64,000 bases of DNA, taken from JAAXQD01 sp963790095 (GTDB lineage Bacteria > Desulfobacterota > Desulfobacteria > Desulfobacterales > UBA11574). The notes beneath the pieces were generated by a model, which had not been told where the DNA came from, did no database searches, and saw only the letters and a program-made list of their open reading frames with translations. The position numbers and the translations under genes are program-made. The DNA is taken from positions 1-64,000 of the forward strand of contig CAWBNO010000010.1 in assembly GCA_963790095.1 (NCBI GenBank), written 5' to 3'. This document shows, piece after piece, positions 1-9,003 of the stretch. Position 1 is the stretch's first letter, and each line of letters begins with the position of its first letter.

Positions 1-98
1 GGAGTGCATGCCCCGGTGCTTTTTTAAAACCGGTGTGAATTCCCGGAAGAAAACCCGAGGGCGGAGGCCCCTGGGAAACTACGCTTAAGAGGAGAATT
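1..98. other. Window edge, no gene seen
   Basis: No convincing reading frame ends here. The last bases carry the AGAGGAG ribosome binding site of the MaoC-type gene that follows. Confidence 0.5.
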
Positions 99-593
99 AT
101 GAGCAACGCGACCTTTAACGTTCCAGTGGAGAATCGCTACTTCGAAGATTACCTTGCCGGCTCGGTTTACGAACTCGGCTCCATCGCCGTGGAACAAGAA
201 GAGGTGATCGCCTTTGCCCGGCGCTACGATCCCCAAGTGTTTCACATTGATCCCGAATCTGCAAAAGAAACCATCTATGGCGGATTGATCGCCAGCGGAT
301 GGCACACCGCCGGCCTGATGATGCGGCTTTTCTCCGAACACTTCCTTTCAAAAGTGGCAAGCCTGGGTTCGCCGGGGGTCGACGAACTTCGCTGGCTCAA
401 ACCGGTGCGCCCCGGAGACGAACTGTCCGTCCGGGTGACGGTATTGGAAACAAAGCGTTCACAGTCCAAGCCGGATCGCGGCATCGTCCATTCCTTCATC
501 GAAGTGATGAATCAGAACCTCGAGGTGGTGATGAGCATGAAAGCCGTCAACTTCTTTTACTGTCGGCAAGTGGACCGGGAAACACCCCAGTGA
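99..593 (+). CDS. MaoC-like (R)-specific enoyl-CoA hydratase / hot-dog dehydratase
   Basis: A 164-residue single hot-dog protein of the MaoC/(R)-hydratase family. Family members add water to enoyl-CoA or act on related thioester substrates in the cytoplasm. The catalytic D-x4-H signature is visible as D44 and H49 in YDPQVFHID, followed by the conserved GGLIASGWHT segment and, later, the LRWLKPVRPGDEL strand typical of the family. Length fits a single-domain hydratase. The ATG is preceded by AGAGGAG at good spacing. The actual acyl substrate cannot be read from sequence; no beta-oxidation partners lie directly next to it. Confidence 0.85.
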   Translation: MSNATFNVPVENRYFEDYLAGSVYELGSIAVEQEEVIAFARRYDPQVFHIDPESAKETIYGGLIASGWHTAGLMMRLFSEHFLSKVASLGSPGVDELRWLKPVRPGDELSVRVTVLETKRSQSKPDRGIVHSFIEVMNQNLEVVMSMKAVNFFYCRQVDRETPQ

Positions 594-613
594 CCACTAC
601 ATGTTTTTTGTGT

Positions 614-805
614 CTAAATTTTTTCCTTTTTCGATTTAATTCGCTTTAGAAGTTCCCAAACCGGCAACGCTGTCAGCCCACCGATAACACCCGCCATATA
701 ACTGGGTATGACCATGTTAAAAACCGATCGCCAAACAGCACCCATTAAAAAGCTGGCCGCCAGCATGATTAGAACCGTTATGAGGAGTCGCTGCCAGAAC
801 GCCAT
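614..805 (-). CDS. Small two-helix membrane protein, unknown function
   Basis: A 63-residue protein with two hydrophobic stretches (about residues 6-28 and 32-50) and a very basic C-terminal tail (KRIKSKKEKI), so probably an inner-membrane protein with a cytoplasmic tail. A strong AGGAGG sits just upstream of the ATG on the minus strand, which supports translation. It converges on the MaoC-like gene. I do not recognise a named family. Confidence 0.6.
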   Translation of the reverse strand: MAFWQRLLITVLIMLAASFLMGAVWRSVFNMVIPSYMAGVIGGLTALPVWELLKRIKSKKEKI

Positions 806-1069
806 GGTTACCTCCTATTTGTTTATGGGTTCAAACACGAACATGTGGTGTCTGAAAGGGCACATGTAAAAACGTGCGATGAAGTTGAAATATTTACCGG
901 ATATGCTCGTCCTAGTCCTCGGAACCCATATCATAAAATGGATGGAAAATACAAACGAAAGCCTTTCGTGACGCCATCACTCCATCTTCCTTTCCCGGTT
1001 TGATCTCAGGGTCGGATCATCACGCTTTCCCTCATAATTTTTTTTCTGTTTCGAGGTATCTCGGCGGTA

Positions 1070-1405
1070 TCACCAAAAGATAGAAAAGCCTGCAGCGATA
1101 CTGTCAGAATCCTGACCGATTGATTCCTGGGAACGGGTTGCCAGATAAACGACTTTGACACCCAACTGCCGAGTGATCGGAAAACCAAAACTTAACGCCC
1201 AAGCCAGGTTTTCTCTACGGTCGTTCTTCTTTTCTCCGCTTACGGTGGATTTTCCGCCATAGCCATAGTCGGCACTCGCTGCTGTCCAGAACCCCGGGCG
1301 AAAGGTATAAATGAGATGAGTTTGGATGGTGTAGTACGGATCCTGCTCAAGCTTGTTTCCATTGAAAAAATCATTGTTGTCCGTGTACAGCAGCGAAGCG
1401 ATTCC
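1070..1405 (-). pseudogene. 3' remnant of an outer-membrane beta-barrel protein (phenol MetA-pathway/transporter type)
   Basis: Reading the minus strand gives about 111 residues without a start codon, bounded upstream by an in-frame TAA. The text alternates aromatic and polar residues in beta-strand fashion (YTIQTHLIYTFRPGFW, AADYGYGG-like turn, LAWALSFGFPITRQLGVKVVY) and ends with the aromatic ...AGFSIFW typical of barrel C-termini. It resembles the C-terminal half of the DUF/MetA-pathway outer-membrane family common in Desulfobacterota. The 5' portion is missing, so I call it a decayed fragment. Family assignment is from memory of pattern and is tentative. Confidence 0.55.
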
Positions 1406-1718
1406 TTATATTTGAATCATTGTAATTGATTGAGTATGATACGTGTTTTGAAATGAGAAAAGGCGGACGGAAAAACTACCGCGAAGCGGTTTAGTTCACC
1501 TTGAAAATATCTTGTGATGCAGATTTTTTGATATGGAATGGATATCACAAAAATTTATGGATGTTCCAAAGGTGTGCTTTCTATCCACGACATGAAATCC
1601 TTTAAAACCCATGGATATCAACCTCGAACTGAAAATATCAAGTCGAGATCGGTTTTAAGATGTCCATTTCAAATCACAGAATGTTAGAGGTAACATTTAA
1701 AACCTTTCGTTAACCTGC
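1406..1718. other. Intergenic, no gene seen
   Basis: AT-rich stretch between the barrel remnant and the small coiled-coil gene. I see no convincing ORF, tRNA or terminator. Confidence 0.4.
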
Positions 1719-1901
1719 TCATGCAGTTTTATTCCTGAGGGTATTGATCTGCGCCATGATGGCGTCCCGCTCATCTTCAAGGTCGAGGAGTGTCATCATC
1801 ACCGGCGGTTTTATTGAGTGCGCAGGCAAATGCAGTTTGGCTTCGTCGATTTTCTTTTCTATTTTTTTAAGTCTTTCCTCGAGTATCTTCAGCGAATCCA
1901 T
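1719..1901 (-). CDS. Small coiled-coil protein, unknown function
   Basis: A 60-residue protein built of two charged helices (residues 1-22 and 36-57) separated by a Pro-rich linker (LPAHSIKPPV). The N-terminal helix has heptad-like leucines and isoleucines (LKILEERLKKIEKKIDEAKL), suggesting oligomerisation. An AAAGGAG site sits about 8 bases before the ATG on the minus strand. Soluble, no signal peptide. Function unknown. Confidence 0.6.
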   Translation of the reverse strand: MDSLKILEERLKKIEKKIDEAKLHLPAHSIKPPVMMTLLDLEDERDAIMAQINTLRNKTA

Positions 1902-2118
1902 GGCAAGATGACTCCTTTTAAACGTTAGATTGTCGTTTCCCGATTCCGGTGATCATCCGTATTGAGGAAGGGTCCTCAAGTTTTGCCGGGGCTGGGTAGG
2001 TGATGTTTGAATAATATCGTTGTGTAATATTTTGGTAAACGATAAAATGCATTTTAGCAGAAACTATGGTACAAATAAAGTCTGTTAATGTGTGTAATTA
2101 AGCAAAGCGGAGGGAACC

Positions 2119-4059
2119 ATGAATGCTGACTTATTTGGATGGTGCGGTAAAATTCTTAAAATAGATCTTTCTCATCTGGGAATCAGCGAACTGAAGACCA
2201 TGGACTATGCAGACCGTTTTCTTGGCGGGCGGGGCATTGCCACTCGGATTTATTGGGAGGAGGTCGGGCCTGAGGTGGGTGCGTTCGATCCGGAAAATCA
2301 CCTGATTCTCATGACAGGTCCTCTGGGTGCCACCGGTGTACAAGGTGCTTCCCGGTTTGAGGTGGTGGGAAAATCCCCCATGCGGATGCCCGAAGGGTTC
2401 TGTTACGGGAACCTTGGCGGATTTTTCGGGCCCTATTTAAAAAGGGCCGGCTTCGACGGCATCGTCATTTCAGGGCGAGCTGAAAAGCCGGTCTATATTT
2501 GGATCCATGATGGGAAAACCCAAATTTTGGATGCGTCGTTGCTTTGGGGAAAGGGTGTGTATGATGTTCGGGATATTTTAAAACAGACCCATGGGAAAAA
2601 TGTTCGATTTGTAACCACGGGGATCGCCGGTGAAAATATGTGCCGGAACGCCAACCTGATGACAGATAATGAAGGGAGCGCCACCGGTGGATTCGGCGGG
2701 GTAATGGGCTCCAAAAACCTCAAGGCCGTTGCGGTATTGGGCACAGGACATCCACAGGTGGCAAAGCCCGACGAATTAAAGGCCCTCAATCAACTGGCCG
2801 TTCGTTTGAACAAGCGGGATCCTCTGGCAGTCCCGTTTCCCGAAGATCAGGTTCGTCGAACCGGAAAATCGTCCTGTTATCAATGCGGTCTGGATTGTAA
2901 ATACAGAAATGCTTATCGAACGGCCTCGGGGAAAAATGTTGTCAGAAAATGCCAGTCCATGTTCGTTTATCTGAATTGGGTTTTTAGACGTCCGGAGGAG
3001 TCGACGGAGACCGCTGTGGATGCCACCGGCATCTGTAACGACCTCTCCATCTGTACCATGGAAATGCAGAATATCATTCAATGGCTGGATGCGTGTTTTC
3101 AGTCGGGATACCTTACGGAAAAAGAGACCGGGCTCGATATTTCAAAACTGGGTACCCGTGAATTTTTTGAAACCTTCGCCAATATGATCGCCCGTCGAGA
3201 GGGATTCGGCGATATTCTGGCCGAAGGCCTTCTTCGATCCGGGGAAAAGCTCGGGGATGGCGCCAAAGCTCATTTTTCAAACGGGGTGTCCGGTGTTGGG
3301 GACGGCGCCACATATTCCGTCCGGGAATACCTGATGAACGGTCTGCTCTACGCATTCGAACCCCGACAGCCCATCGCCATGCTTCACGAAATCAGCTGGA
3401 TCACCGGATTGTGGGTCATGAATCGGTCTGACCCTAAATCGTCACCGGTGACATCCGAGGTGTTCCGGGCTGCTGCGACAAAATTCTGGGGCCATGAGAA
3501 GGCGTGGGATCTAAATACCCATGAAGGAAAAGCCGCGGCGGCGGTTAAGATAATGAATCGGACCTACGTCAAAGACAGCCTTTTGCTGTGCGATTCCTGC
3601 TGGCCGATGATGGTTTCCTGGAATACCCCGGATGGGGTCGGCGATTCGGATCTGGAAAGTCGAATATTTTCCGTGGTCACCGGCATCGAGACCGATGAAG
3701 GCGGGTTGAATCGATTCGGCGAAAGAATATTCAATCTCCAGCGGGGGATTCTTTTGAGAGAAGGCCGGCGGCCCAAAAAGGATGATGTGCTCGAAGAATT
3801 CAATTATAGGGACCCGGTTGAAACGGTTTTTATGAATCCGGATGTGATTGTCCCCGGACCCGGGGAGGACGTGATCAGCAGAAAAGGCCAAACCCTGGAA
3901 CGGAAGGTATTCGAAGAGATGCGAAGGGAATTTTATGAACTGAGAGGCTGGGATGCCGGGTCGGGTCTTCAAAAGGCTGAAACCCTCGAGGGACTCGGGA
4001 TGTCCGATCTTGTTCAAGATCTAGAAAAAATAGGTTTGATTGAAGGGGTAAATAAATAG
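2119..4059 (+). CDS. aor: Aldehyde:ferredoxin oxidoreductase, tungstopterin type
   Basis: A 646-residue enzyme of the AOR family, which oxidises aldehydes to carboxylic acids (or, in some members, works in reverse on activated acids) with ferredoxin as electron partner and a tungsten bis-pterin plus one [4Fe-4S] cluster. The N-terminal pterin-binding segment reads GGRGIATRIYWEE. The cluster ligands are visible as C253, C256 and C260 (CYQCGLDC) with a distant C491 in LLLCDSC. Length matches the family. GGAGGG precedes the ATG. It stands alone upstream of a polar amino acid ABC operon, without an obvious electron-transfer subunit, so free ferredoxin is the likely acceptor. The substrate is unknown. 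Confidence 0.92.
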   Translation: MNADLFGWCGKILKIDLSHLGISELKTMDYADRFLGGRGIATRIYWEEVGPEVGAFDPENHLILMTGPLGATGVQGASRFEVVGKSPMRMPEGFCYGNLGGFFGPYLKRAGFDGIVISGRAEKPVYIWIHDGKTQILDASLLWGKGVYDVRDILKQTHGKNVRFVTTGIAGENMCRNANLMTDNEGSATGGFGGVMGSKNLKAVAVLGTGHPQVAKPDELKALNQLAVRLNKRDPLAVPFPEDQVRRTGKSSCYQCGLDCKYRNAYRTASGKNVVRKCQSMFVYLNWVFRRPEESTETAVDATGICNDLSICTMEMQNIIQWLDACFQSGYLTEKETGLDISKLGTREFFETFANMIARREGFGDILAEGLLRSGEKLGDGAKAHFSNGVSGVGDGATYSVREYLMNGLLYAFEPRQPIAMLHEISWITGLWVMNRSDPKSSPVTSEVFRAAATKFWGHEKAWDLNTHEGKAAAAVKIMNRTYVKDSLLLCDSCWPMMVSWNTPDGVGDSDLESRIFSVVTGIETDEGGLNRFGERIFNLQRGILLREGRRPKKDDVLEEFNYRDPVETVFMNPDVIVPGPGEDVISRKGQTLERKVFEEMRREFYELRGWDAGSGLQKAETLEGLGMSDLVQDLEKIGLIEGVNK

Positions 4060-4105
4060 GGTCCGATAATCTTCAATGAAAGGGGACTGCGCAAAAAGAT
4101 GACTG

Positions 4106-4134
4106 TTGACAAACAATCCCGATTTCAATTACTT
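4106..4134 (+). promoter_or_regulatory. Possible sigma70 promoter for the ABC operon
   Basis: A perfect TTGACA (4106-4111) is followed after 17 bases by TTACTT, a weak -10. It lies about 60 bases before the binding-protein start. The -35 is good and the -10 poor, so this is a candidate only. Confidence 0.25.
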
Positions 4135-4193
4135 AAATGTCAATGGCTTCTATACAATTGTAACTTTGACACACCTAAAAGGAGGTAAGAATC

Positions 4194-4931
4194 ATGAGGA
4201 CAGCGAAATTTTTTTTCATTACAGCACTGATATTGTTGACGGTTACCGGAATGGGCCATGCAAAGACCCTGGTTGTGGGCTGTGACACCAATTTTATGCC
4301 CTTTGAATTCAAACAGGAGGGAAAATATGTCGGGTTCGATATCGATTTCTGGGATGCCATCGCCAAGGATCTCAATCTGACCTATAAGCTTCAGCCCATG
4401 GATTTCAACGGCTTGATTCCGGCCTTGCAGACGGGAAACATCGACGTTGCCATCGCCGGGATGACCGTCAAATCGAAACGGGAGGAAGTCGTCGATTTCG
4501 CTTACCCGTATTATGATGCCGGGCTGTTTTTAATGGTGCGATCCAAGGAACAGAAAATCAGCGGTATCGAAGACCTCGGCGATAAAGTGGTTGCCACCAA
4601 GTTGGGTACCACCAGCGCCGACTTTGCCAAGAATTTCAAATCCAAAGAGGTGAAGCTTTTTCCCAATATCGACGGTGCCTACATGGAACTTCAGACCGGC
4701 GGCGCCGACGCGGTCATCTTCGATTCGCCCGCTATTCTGTGGTATATCAAAACCGAAGGCAAGGGCACGGTAAAAACGGTGGGACCTTTGTACCAGGGGC
4801 AGTCTTACGGAATCGCCTTCCCACAGGGAAGTCAATTGCGAGAGAAAGTCTCCATTTCCATTCTCAAATTCATGGAAGACGGAACCTACAACAAGATCTA
4901 CAAGAAATGGTTCGGAACCGAGCCTAAGTAA
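4194..4931 (+). CDS. Polar amino acid ABC transporter, periplasmic binding protein (GlnH/HisJ type)
   Basis: A 245-residue extracellular solute-binding protein of family 3. Residues 1-23 form a Sec signal peptide ending at GHA-K; the mature protein starts with the characteristic KTLVVGCDTNFMPFEF segment, then FDIDFWDAIAKDL, and the hinge-lobe motif GMTVKSKREEVVDF. These are hallmarks of amino acid binders. AAGGAGGT lies upstream of the ATG. It heads an operon with a permease and an ATPase; a hairpin right after it probably raises its expression above that of the membrane parts. Substrate is likely a polar amino acid but not identifiable further. Confidence 0.9.
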   Translation: MRTAKFFFITALILLTVTGMGHAKTLVVGCDTNFMPFEFKQEGKYVGFDIDFWDAIAKDLNLTYKLQPMDFNGLIPALQTGNIDVAIAGMTVKSKREEVVDFAYPYYDAGLFLMVRSKEQKISGIEDLGDKVVATKLGTTSADFAKNFKSKEVKLFPNIDGAYMELQTGGADAVIFDSPAILWYIKTEGKGTVKTVGPLYQGQSYGIAFPQGSQLREKVSISILKFMEDGTYNKIYKKWFGTEPK

Positions 4932-4943
4932 AAACGGATCGCC

Positions 4944-4986
4944 ATTACCCCCTCTTTTGAAATAAGAATCCGGAAGAGGGGGTAAT
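4944..4986 (+). terminator. Hairpin between binding protein and permease (attenuator or processing stem)
   Basis: A perfect 13-bp inverted repeat: ATTACCCCCTCTT (4944-4956) and AAGAGGGGGTAAT (4974-4986), with a 17-base loop. Only a short T-rich stretch follows, so partial termination or mRNA stabilisation of the binding-protein segment is more likely than full termination. Confidence 0.6.
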
Positions 4987-5103
4987 TTAATTTCTAAACA
5001 ACGGGCAAGAAACGATGAATGGGTCGCAAGACCCGTATTTCTCTTTCGGGTGTACACCGTAACGCTTTAAAAAAATCCGGGATGAATTTGCCGGATCGAT
5101 CGG

Positions 5104-5784
5104 ATGGATTCAATGGGCGGAAATTTTCAATTTAAATACAGCGTAATGTGGGAGTCGATCCCGGTTCTGATGACCGGCGTCAAGCTGACGATCCTGATCA
5201 CTTTTTTCGGACTGATATTCGGGTTCCTTTTGGGAAGTTTGGCTGGTTTGGGGAAAACCTCCAGGAATGTTTTCATCAACAAACTCGCAGGCGCGTATAT
5301 CGAGAGTGTCAGGGGAACTCCGCTGATGGTTCAGGTTATGTTCCTTTACTTTGGGCTGCCGCTGGCTCTCGGTATGCGGGTTCCCCCCCTGGTTGCGGGC
5401 GTGACGGCAATTGCGGTGAATGCAGGGGCCTACATTGCGGAGATCGTCCGGGGGGCCATCCAGTCCATCGACAAAGGACAGGTGGAAGCGGGGCGCTCCA
5501 TAGGATTGACCCATTTTCAGGGGCTGATATACATTATCTGGCCCCAGGCGTTCAAGCGGATGATTCCACCCCTGGGAAACCAGTTCATCATCAGCCTCAA
5601 GGATACGTCCCTTCTGGTGGTTATCGGTGTCGGTGAACTGACACGACAAGGCCAGGAGATCATCGCGGTTAATTTTCGGGCTTTCGAGGTCTGGTTGACC
5701 GTAGCAATCATTTATTTTGCAATGACCATGTTCATTTCGAAAATACTGAACGTCCTAGAGAAAAAACTGGAGATTGCCACATGA
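5104..5784 (+). CDS. Polar amino acid ABC transporter permease (HisM/GlnP type)
   Basis: A 226-residue inner-membrane permease of the His/Glu/Gln/Arg/opine subfamily. The start of the domain (TGVKLTILITFFGLIFGFLL), the segment YIESVRGTPLMVQVMFLYF and the EAA loop (EAGRSIGLTHFQGLIYIIWP) that docks the ATPase are all present, with about five membrane helices. The ribosome binding site in front of the chosen ATG is weak. The stop overlaps the start of the ATPase gene (ATGA), showing translational coupling. Probably a homodimer in the complex. Confidence 0.88.
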   Translation: MDSMGGNFQFKYSVMWESIPVLMTGVKLTILITFFGLIFGFLLGSLAGLGKTSRNVFINKLAGAYIESVRGTPLMVQVMFLYFGLPLALGMRVPPLVAGVTAIAVNAGAYIAEIVRGAIQSIDKGQVEAGRSIGLTHFQGLIYIIWPQAFKRMIPPLGNQFIISLKDTSLLVVIGVGELTRQGQEIIAVNFRAFEVWLTVAIIYFAMTMFISKILNVLEKKLEIAT

Positions 5785-6503
5785 TCAGAATCGAGGATTT
5801 GCACAAAAATTTTGGGACCTTGGAAGTCTTGAAAGGGATCGATCTTCACATCCGACCGGGAGAGGTGGTGGTCATCATCGGTCCGAGCGGCTCCGGCAAG
5901 AGCACGCTTCTCAGGTGCATCAATCTTCTCGAAGACATAACGTCGGGGACGATCATCGTAGACGGTATGGATCTTAAAGACAAGGAAACGGATATCAACT
6001 TCATCCGCACGGAAGTCGGAATGGTCTTCCAGCAATTCAATCTTTTTCCCCATATGACCGCCATGGAGAACGTTACACTGGGTCCCATAAAAGTTAGAAA
6101 AATGCCCAAGAAGAAAGCGCTAGATCTTGGCATTGAACTGTTGCGGAAGGTGGGACTCGAAGACAAGGCCCATGTCTATCCTGACCAATTGAGCGGCGGC
6201 CAGAAACAGCGGGTCGCCATCGCCCGGTCCCTGGCGCTGACTCCCAAAGCCATGCTGTTCGACGAACCCACCAGCGCTTTGGATCCGGAACTGGTCGGCG
6301 AGGTGCTGGAAGTCATGAAAGCCCTTGTCCTCGAAGGAATGACCATGGTGGTGGTTTCCCATGAAATGGGTTTTGCCCGTGAGGTGGCCCACCGGGTAAT
6401 TTTTATGGATGAAGGTTTTATCGTGGAAGAGAACACCCCTGGAAATATTTTTTCAAATCCGCAACATGAACGTACCCGAAGCTTTTTGGGCAAGGTGCTG
6501 TAA
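5781..6503 (+). CDS. Polar amino acid ABC transporter ATPase (GlnQ/HisP type)
   Basis: A 240-residue ABC ATPase. Walker A GPSGSGKST is at residues 34-42, the Q-loop in GMVFQQFNLFPH, the signature LSGGQKQRVAIARS, Walker B MLFDEPTSALD, and the switch histidine in VVVSHEMGF. The sequence is typical of the GlnQ family that energises polar amino acid uptake. It overlaps the permease stop by four bases and ends the three-gene transporter operon. Confidence 0.92.
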   Translation: MIRIEDLHKNFGTLEVLKGIDLHIRPGEVVVIIGPSGSGKSTLLRCINLLEDITSGTIIVDGMDLKDKETDINFIRTEVGMVFQQFNLFPHMTAMENVTLGPIKVRKMPKKKALDLGIELLRKVGLEDKAHVYPDQLSGGQKQRVAIARSLALTPKAMLFDEPTSALDPELVGEVLEVMKALVLEGMTMVVVSHEMGFAREVAHRVIFMDEGFIVEENTPGNIFSNPQHERTRSFLGKVL

Positions 6504-6560
6504 CCCGTAGATCTCATAAAATGGAATGCAGGCGGGGTGTCAAAAACAGGAGAACAAAAA

Positions 6561-7037
6561 ATGCTCGATGTCGTAAAGCGTTTTTTTAGTAAAATCACAG
6601 AGGACAAATCCAAGACCGTCGAAGGCCAGCAGGATCACGACATACGCGTGGCCACCTGCGCCCTGCTGGTGGAGATGGCGCGGATCGATGAAACCTTTAC
6701 CCAAGCGGAGATGGAGACCATTCTTTCGATTCTGAAAGAGAAATACGGATTATCCCGGGAGCACGCCGATGCCTTGATTGCAGAGGCCGATAAAGCCCTG
6801 GATGAAAGTGTCGACCTGTGGCAGTTTGCCAGACTGATCAACGAGAATTATTCCAACGAAGAAAAAATCGAGATCATTGAAACCCTGTGGAAGATCGTCT
6901 ATGTGGACGGAAAAATGGACAGGTACGAACATTACCTGATGCACAAACTTACCACATTGCTACGTCTTTCCCACGAACAACTGATCGATGCCAAATTAAA
7001 GGTTCTGCATTCCCAGCAAACGCATATAAATCCCTAA
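6561..7037 (+). CDS. TerB-like protein
   Basis: A 158-residue all-helical protein resembling the TerB/DjlA N-terminal domain family (tellurite-resistance type), whose acidic residues can bind metal. Visible family features are the ALLVEMARIDETFTQAE and VYVDGKMDRYEHYLMHKL repeats, each with the A-x-x-D-x-x-x-x-x-E arrangement. The frame is open further upstream to a GTG at 6537, but AGGAG at 6548-6552 points to the ATG at 6561. It is followed without a gap by the isochorismatase-like gene. No other ter genes are nearby, so a tellurite role is not supported. Confidence 0.75.
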   Translation: MLDVVKRFFSKITEDKSKTVEGQQDHDIRVATCALLVEMARIDETFTQAEMETILSILKEKYGLSREHADALIAEADKALDESVDLWQFARLINENYSNEEKIEIIETLWKIVYVDGKMDRYEHYLMHKLTTLLRLSHEQLIDAKLKVLHSQQTHINP

Positions 7038-8118
7038 ATGATCGAAAGTCGAGGATGCTCCATAAATAAAGGGCGAATAAAATTGATCGATTCAATCGGT
7101 GAACTTTTCAATATATTGGATTTGAATAAAAACGGTGAACTTTCCAGATCAGAACTCCATGGATCCGCCCGACGTCTGGGGTGGCACTGGAAACAAGCAC
7201 CGCTTCTGGCGGTTCTCGACCTCCTATCAGTACCACGGCCCATCTCCAAGAATAATTTCATATCCTATATGACTCAAATTTATGAAGATCCCCAGGGGCC
7301 CTTTGGCAAGGTGCTCCTCAATGCCCCCTATTTTTCATCTTCAACTGCTTCAAAAAGAACTGACATTTCAGAACCAAAAAACGGCGTTGTCGGTAAAAAG
7401 ATCTTAAAAAAGCAGTGGCCTGAATCACATGACCCGCCAAACACCGAAATGATTTCACTTTTAAAGCGTATAACCCATCTTGAAGTTGCGAACACCTACC
7501 GGAATTTTCTTAAAAATGAGGGGGTTAAAAAACTTAAGATTAAAGCCGATCGTGTCGCAGTGTTGGTCATCGATCCCCAAAGATCCTTTTCACAGGGAGT
7601 TTGGATGAGATCCATCGGCGCTGAAGGCGAACTCCAAGTTAAACCGATTCGGTTGGCGTTCGACACCTGTGCTCGTTGGCTCCATAAAAACTCCGGACGT
7701 ATTGAAACCATGTTTACGAGATGCCCGTTTCCGCCGGGTAGCTACGACTGGGACGATGCATTCACCGGGATAATCGATGGAAAACAGCTTTACTTTATTA
7801 AACCTGGAAACAGTGTTTTATTCCCGAGCACCAACGGTTTCTCGTGAATGGGTCCAAAGATTTATGGATAATGGCAAGAACATATTGGTGATGGCAGGCT
7901 GTACGTTAAACAGCTGCGTCCGAAAATCTTCCATTGAAACACAAAGATATTTCAAAGACCGTAAGCTTCAAGTCATTGTTGATTTGAGCATGTCCGGAGC
8001 GCGTACAGCCAACTTCATGCCGTCTTTTTTATATGGCGGATCATCCGCGGTTGAATCGGCTGTTCGTGAAATGATGGGTGCGAAGGTGTGGGTTGCCGAC
8101 TCCATTCAGTGGATATGA
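7038..8118 (+). pseudogene. EF-hand / isochorismatase-like cysteine hydrolase fusion, interrupted by a frameshift
   Basis: Two frames make one protein. The N-terminal part (from 7038) has a textbook 12-residue EF-hand loop, DLNKNGELSRSE, then a linker, then the start of an isochorismatase fold with catalytic-type Asp in VAVLVIDPQRSF. The frame ends at 7847, but the next frame continues the fold through SREWVQRFMDNG and the catalytic-Cys motif MAGCTLNSCVR, ending at 8118. The shift falls between 7815 and 7822; removing one T from the run 7816-7819 joins them cleanly. Either a recent mutation or a sequencing/assembly insertion. It starts directly after the TerB-like stop and may be co-transcribed with it. 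Substrate unknown. Confidence 0.75.
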
Positions 8119-8652
8119 TATCTCATGGGGGAGCCGCGGTCTGTGCCCCACTGCTAAGCCATGAAATAACGAAGCCACGCCACCAACCCGCCTGTCATGC
8201 AAGGCACGAGCGGGCAGGTATCGTTACACCGGAAAGCACACCCCCCTGAACACGTACGCCCTCATTCCCTTTGCCGAAAGACCACCAACGAAGATGATGT
8301 TCGACCTATATGATAAGGGTACTTAAACGTAAAGATCCATTGAACCTTTTGAATTTACTCGATTTCTATTTTTGAAGATGCACAATATGTAGTAATTTGA
8401 ATTAATAAACTACAATATATTCTAATTCAATAGAATTATATATAAATTACATATAATTTTACTTGACATTATAAAATCGCAAAATTATGAATATATATAA
8501 AATTATGGGTGTTGATATAAAAATATTTAGACAGCTGCTGTGAACGCACCAGACTTTCAGCAAGACTTCGGAAAACGGCCTTGGGTCACTGCAGCGTTCG
8601 GGTGTGAACGTTTTCCCATAGTCAACAACCTTTATTATCGCAGGTTGATACC
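8119..8652. other. Long intergenic region, AT-rich in its second half
   Basis: No gene seen. The first half is GC-rich with a segment (about 8230-8255, core ACACCCCCCTGAACACGTACG) resembling one at about 34965-34985. From about 8390 to 8520 it is very AT-rich and contains a good promoter. Confidence 0.5.
8463..8491 (+). promoter_or_regulatory. Probable sigma70 promoter for the PilZ-like gene
   Basis: TTGACA at 8463-8468 and TATGAA at 8486-8491 with a 17-base spacer, set in AT-rich DNA. It lies about 160 bases before the start codon at 8653, leaving a long 5' leader. Confidence 0.45.
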
Positions 8653-9003
8653 ATGGAAGAAAAAATTGTCATGAACGACTCCCCTGGAGGAAAATCTAAA
8701 TCAAGAAACGTATTGAACAAATACTACAGCGTACAGTTCTGCGTAAATGGGATGGATACGGCATACCTTTTCAAGTTGCGAGACATCCCCTTAAACGGGC
8801 TGTGTATTCTGGTAAAAGAAGATTCCCCGGTACTCAAAGAACTGGAAGTCGGTGACATATTGAGCATGGGTTACCATCCGCTGGAATCGCCGGAATCTCC
8901 AAAACTGTTGAAGACCCGGGTTACTTCAAAAAACGCATACGATCTCTTTTCAGGACATTCTCTCGTCGGGTTGTCCATCCTCGAGCAGGATGGGTTTTCG
9001 TGA
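8653..9003 (+). CDS. PilZ-like small protein
   Basis: A 116-residue soluble protein. After a polar N-terminus (residues 1-22) it shows a beta-rich PilZ-like pattern: an N-terminal strand, the segment KLRDIPLNGLCILVKEDSP (matching the D/N-x-S-x-x-G strand region of PilZ), then LEVGDILSMGYHP and a final SLVGLSIL strand. PilZ domains bind c-di-GMP, but the RxxxR switch is not evident here, so binding is uncertain. It is monocistronic with its own promoter and a strong terminator downstream at 9276. Confidence 0.5.
   Translation: MEEKIVMNDSPGGKSKSRNVLNKYYSVQFCVNGMDTAYLFKLRDIPLNGLCILVKEDSPVLKELEVGDILSMGYHPLESPESPKLLKTRVTSKNAYDLFSGHSLVGLSILEQDGFS

Noticed and set aside
2040..2118. Sigma54-type promoter before AOR
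   Set aside because: No TGGCAC-N5-TTGC pair at the correct spacing.
6537..6560. GTG start for the TerB-like protein
   Set aside because: AGGAG within this segment serves the ATG at 6561.
7815..7850. In-frame TGA at the end of the first isochorismatase frame as a possible Sec codon
   Set aside because: Reading through it gives no continuation of the fold; a one-base deletion in the other frame does. It is a frameshift.
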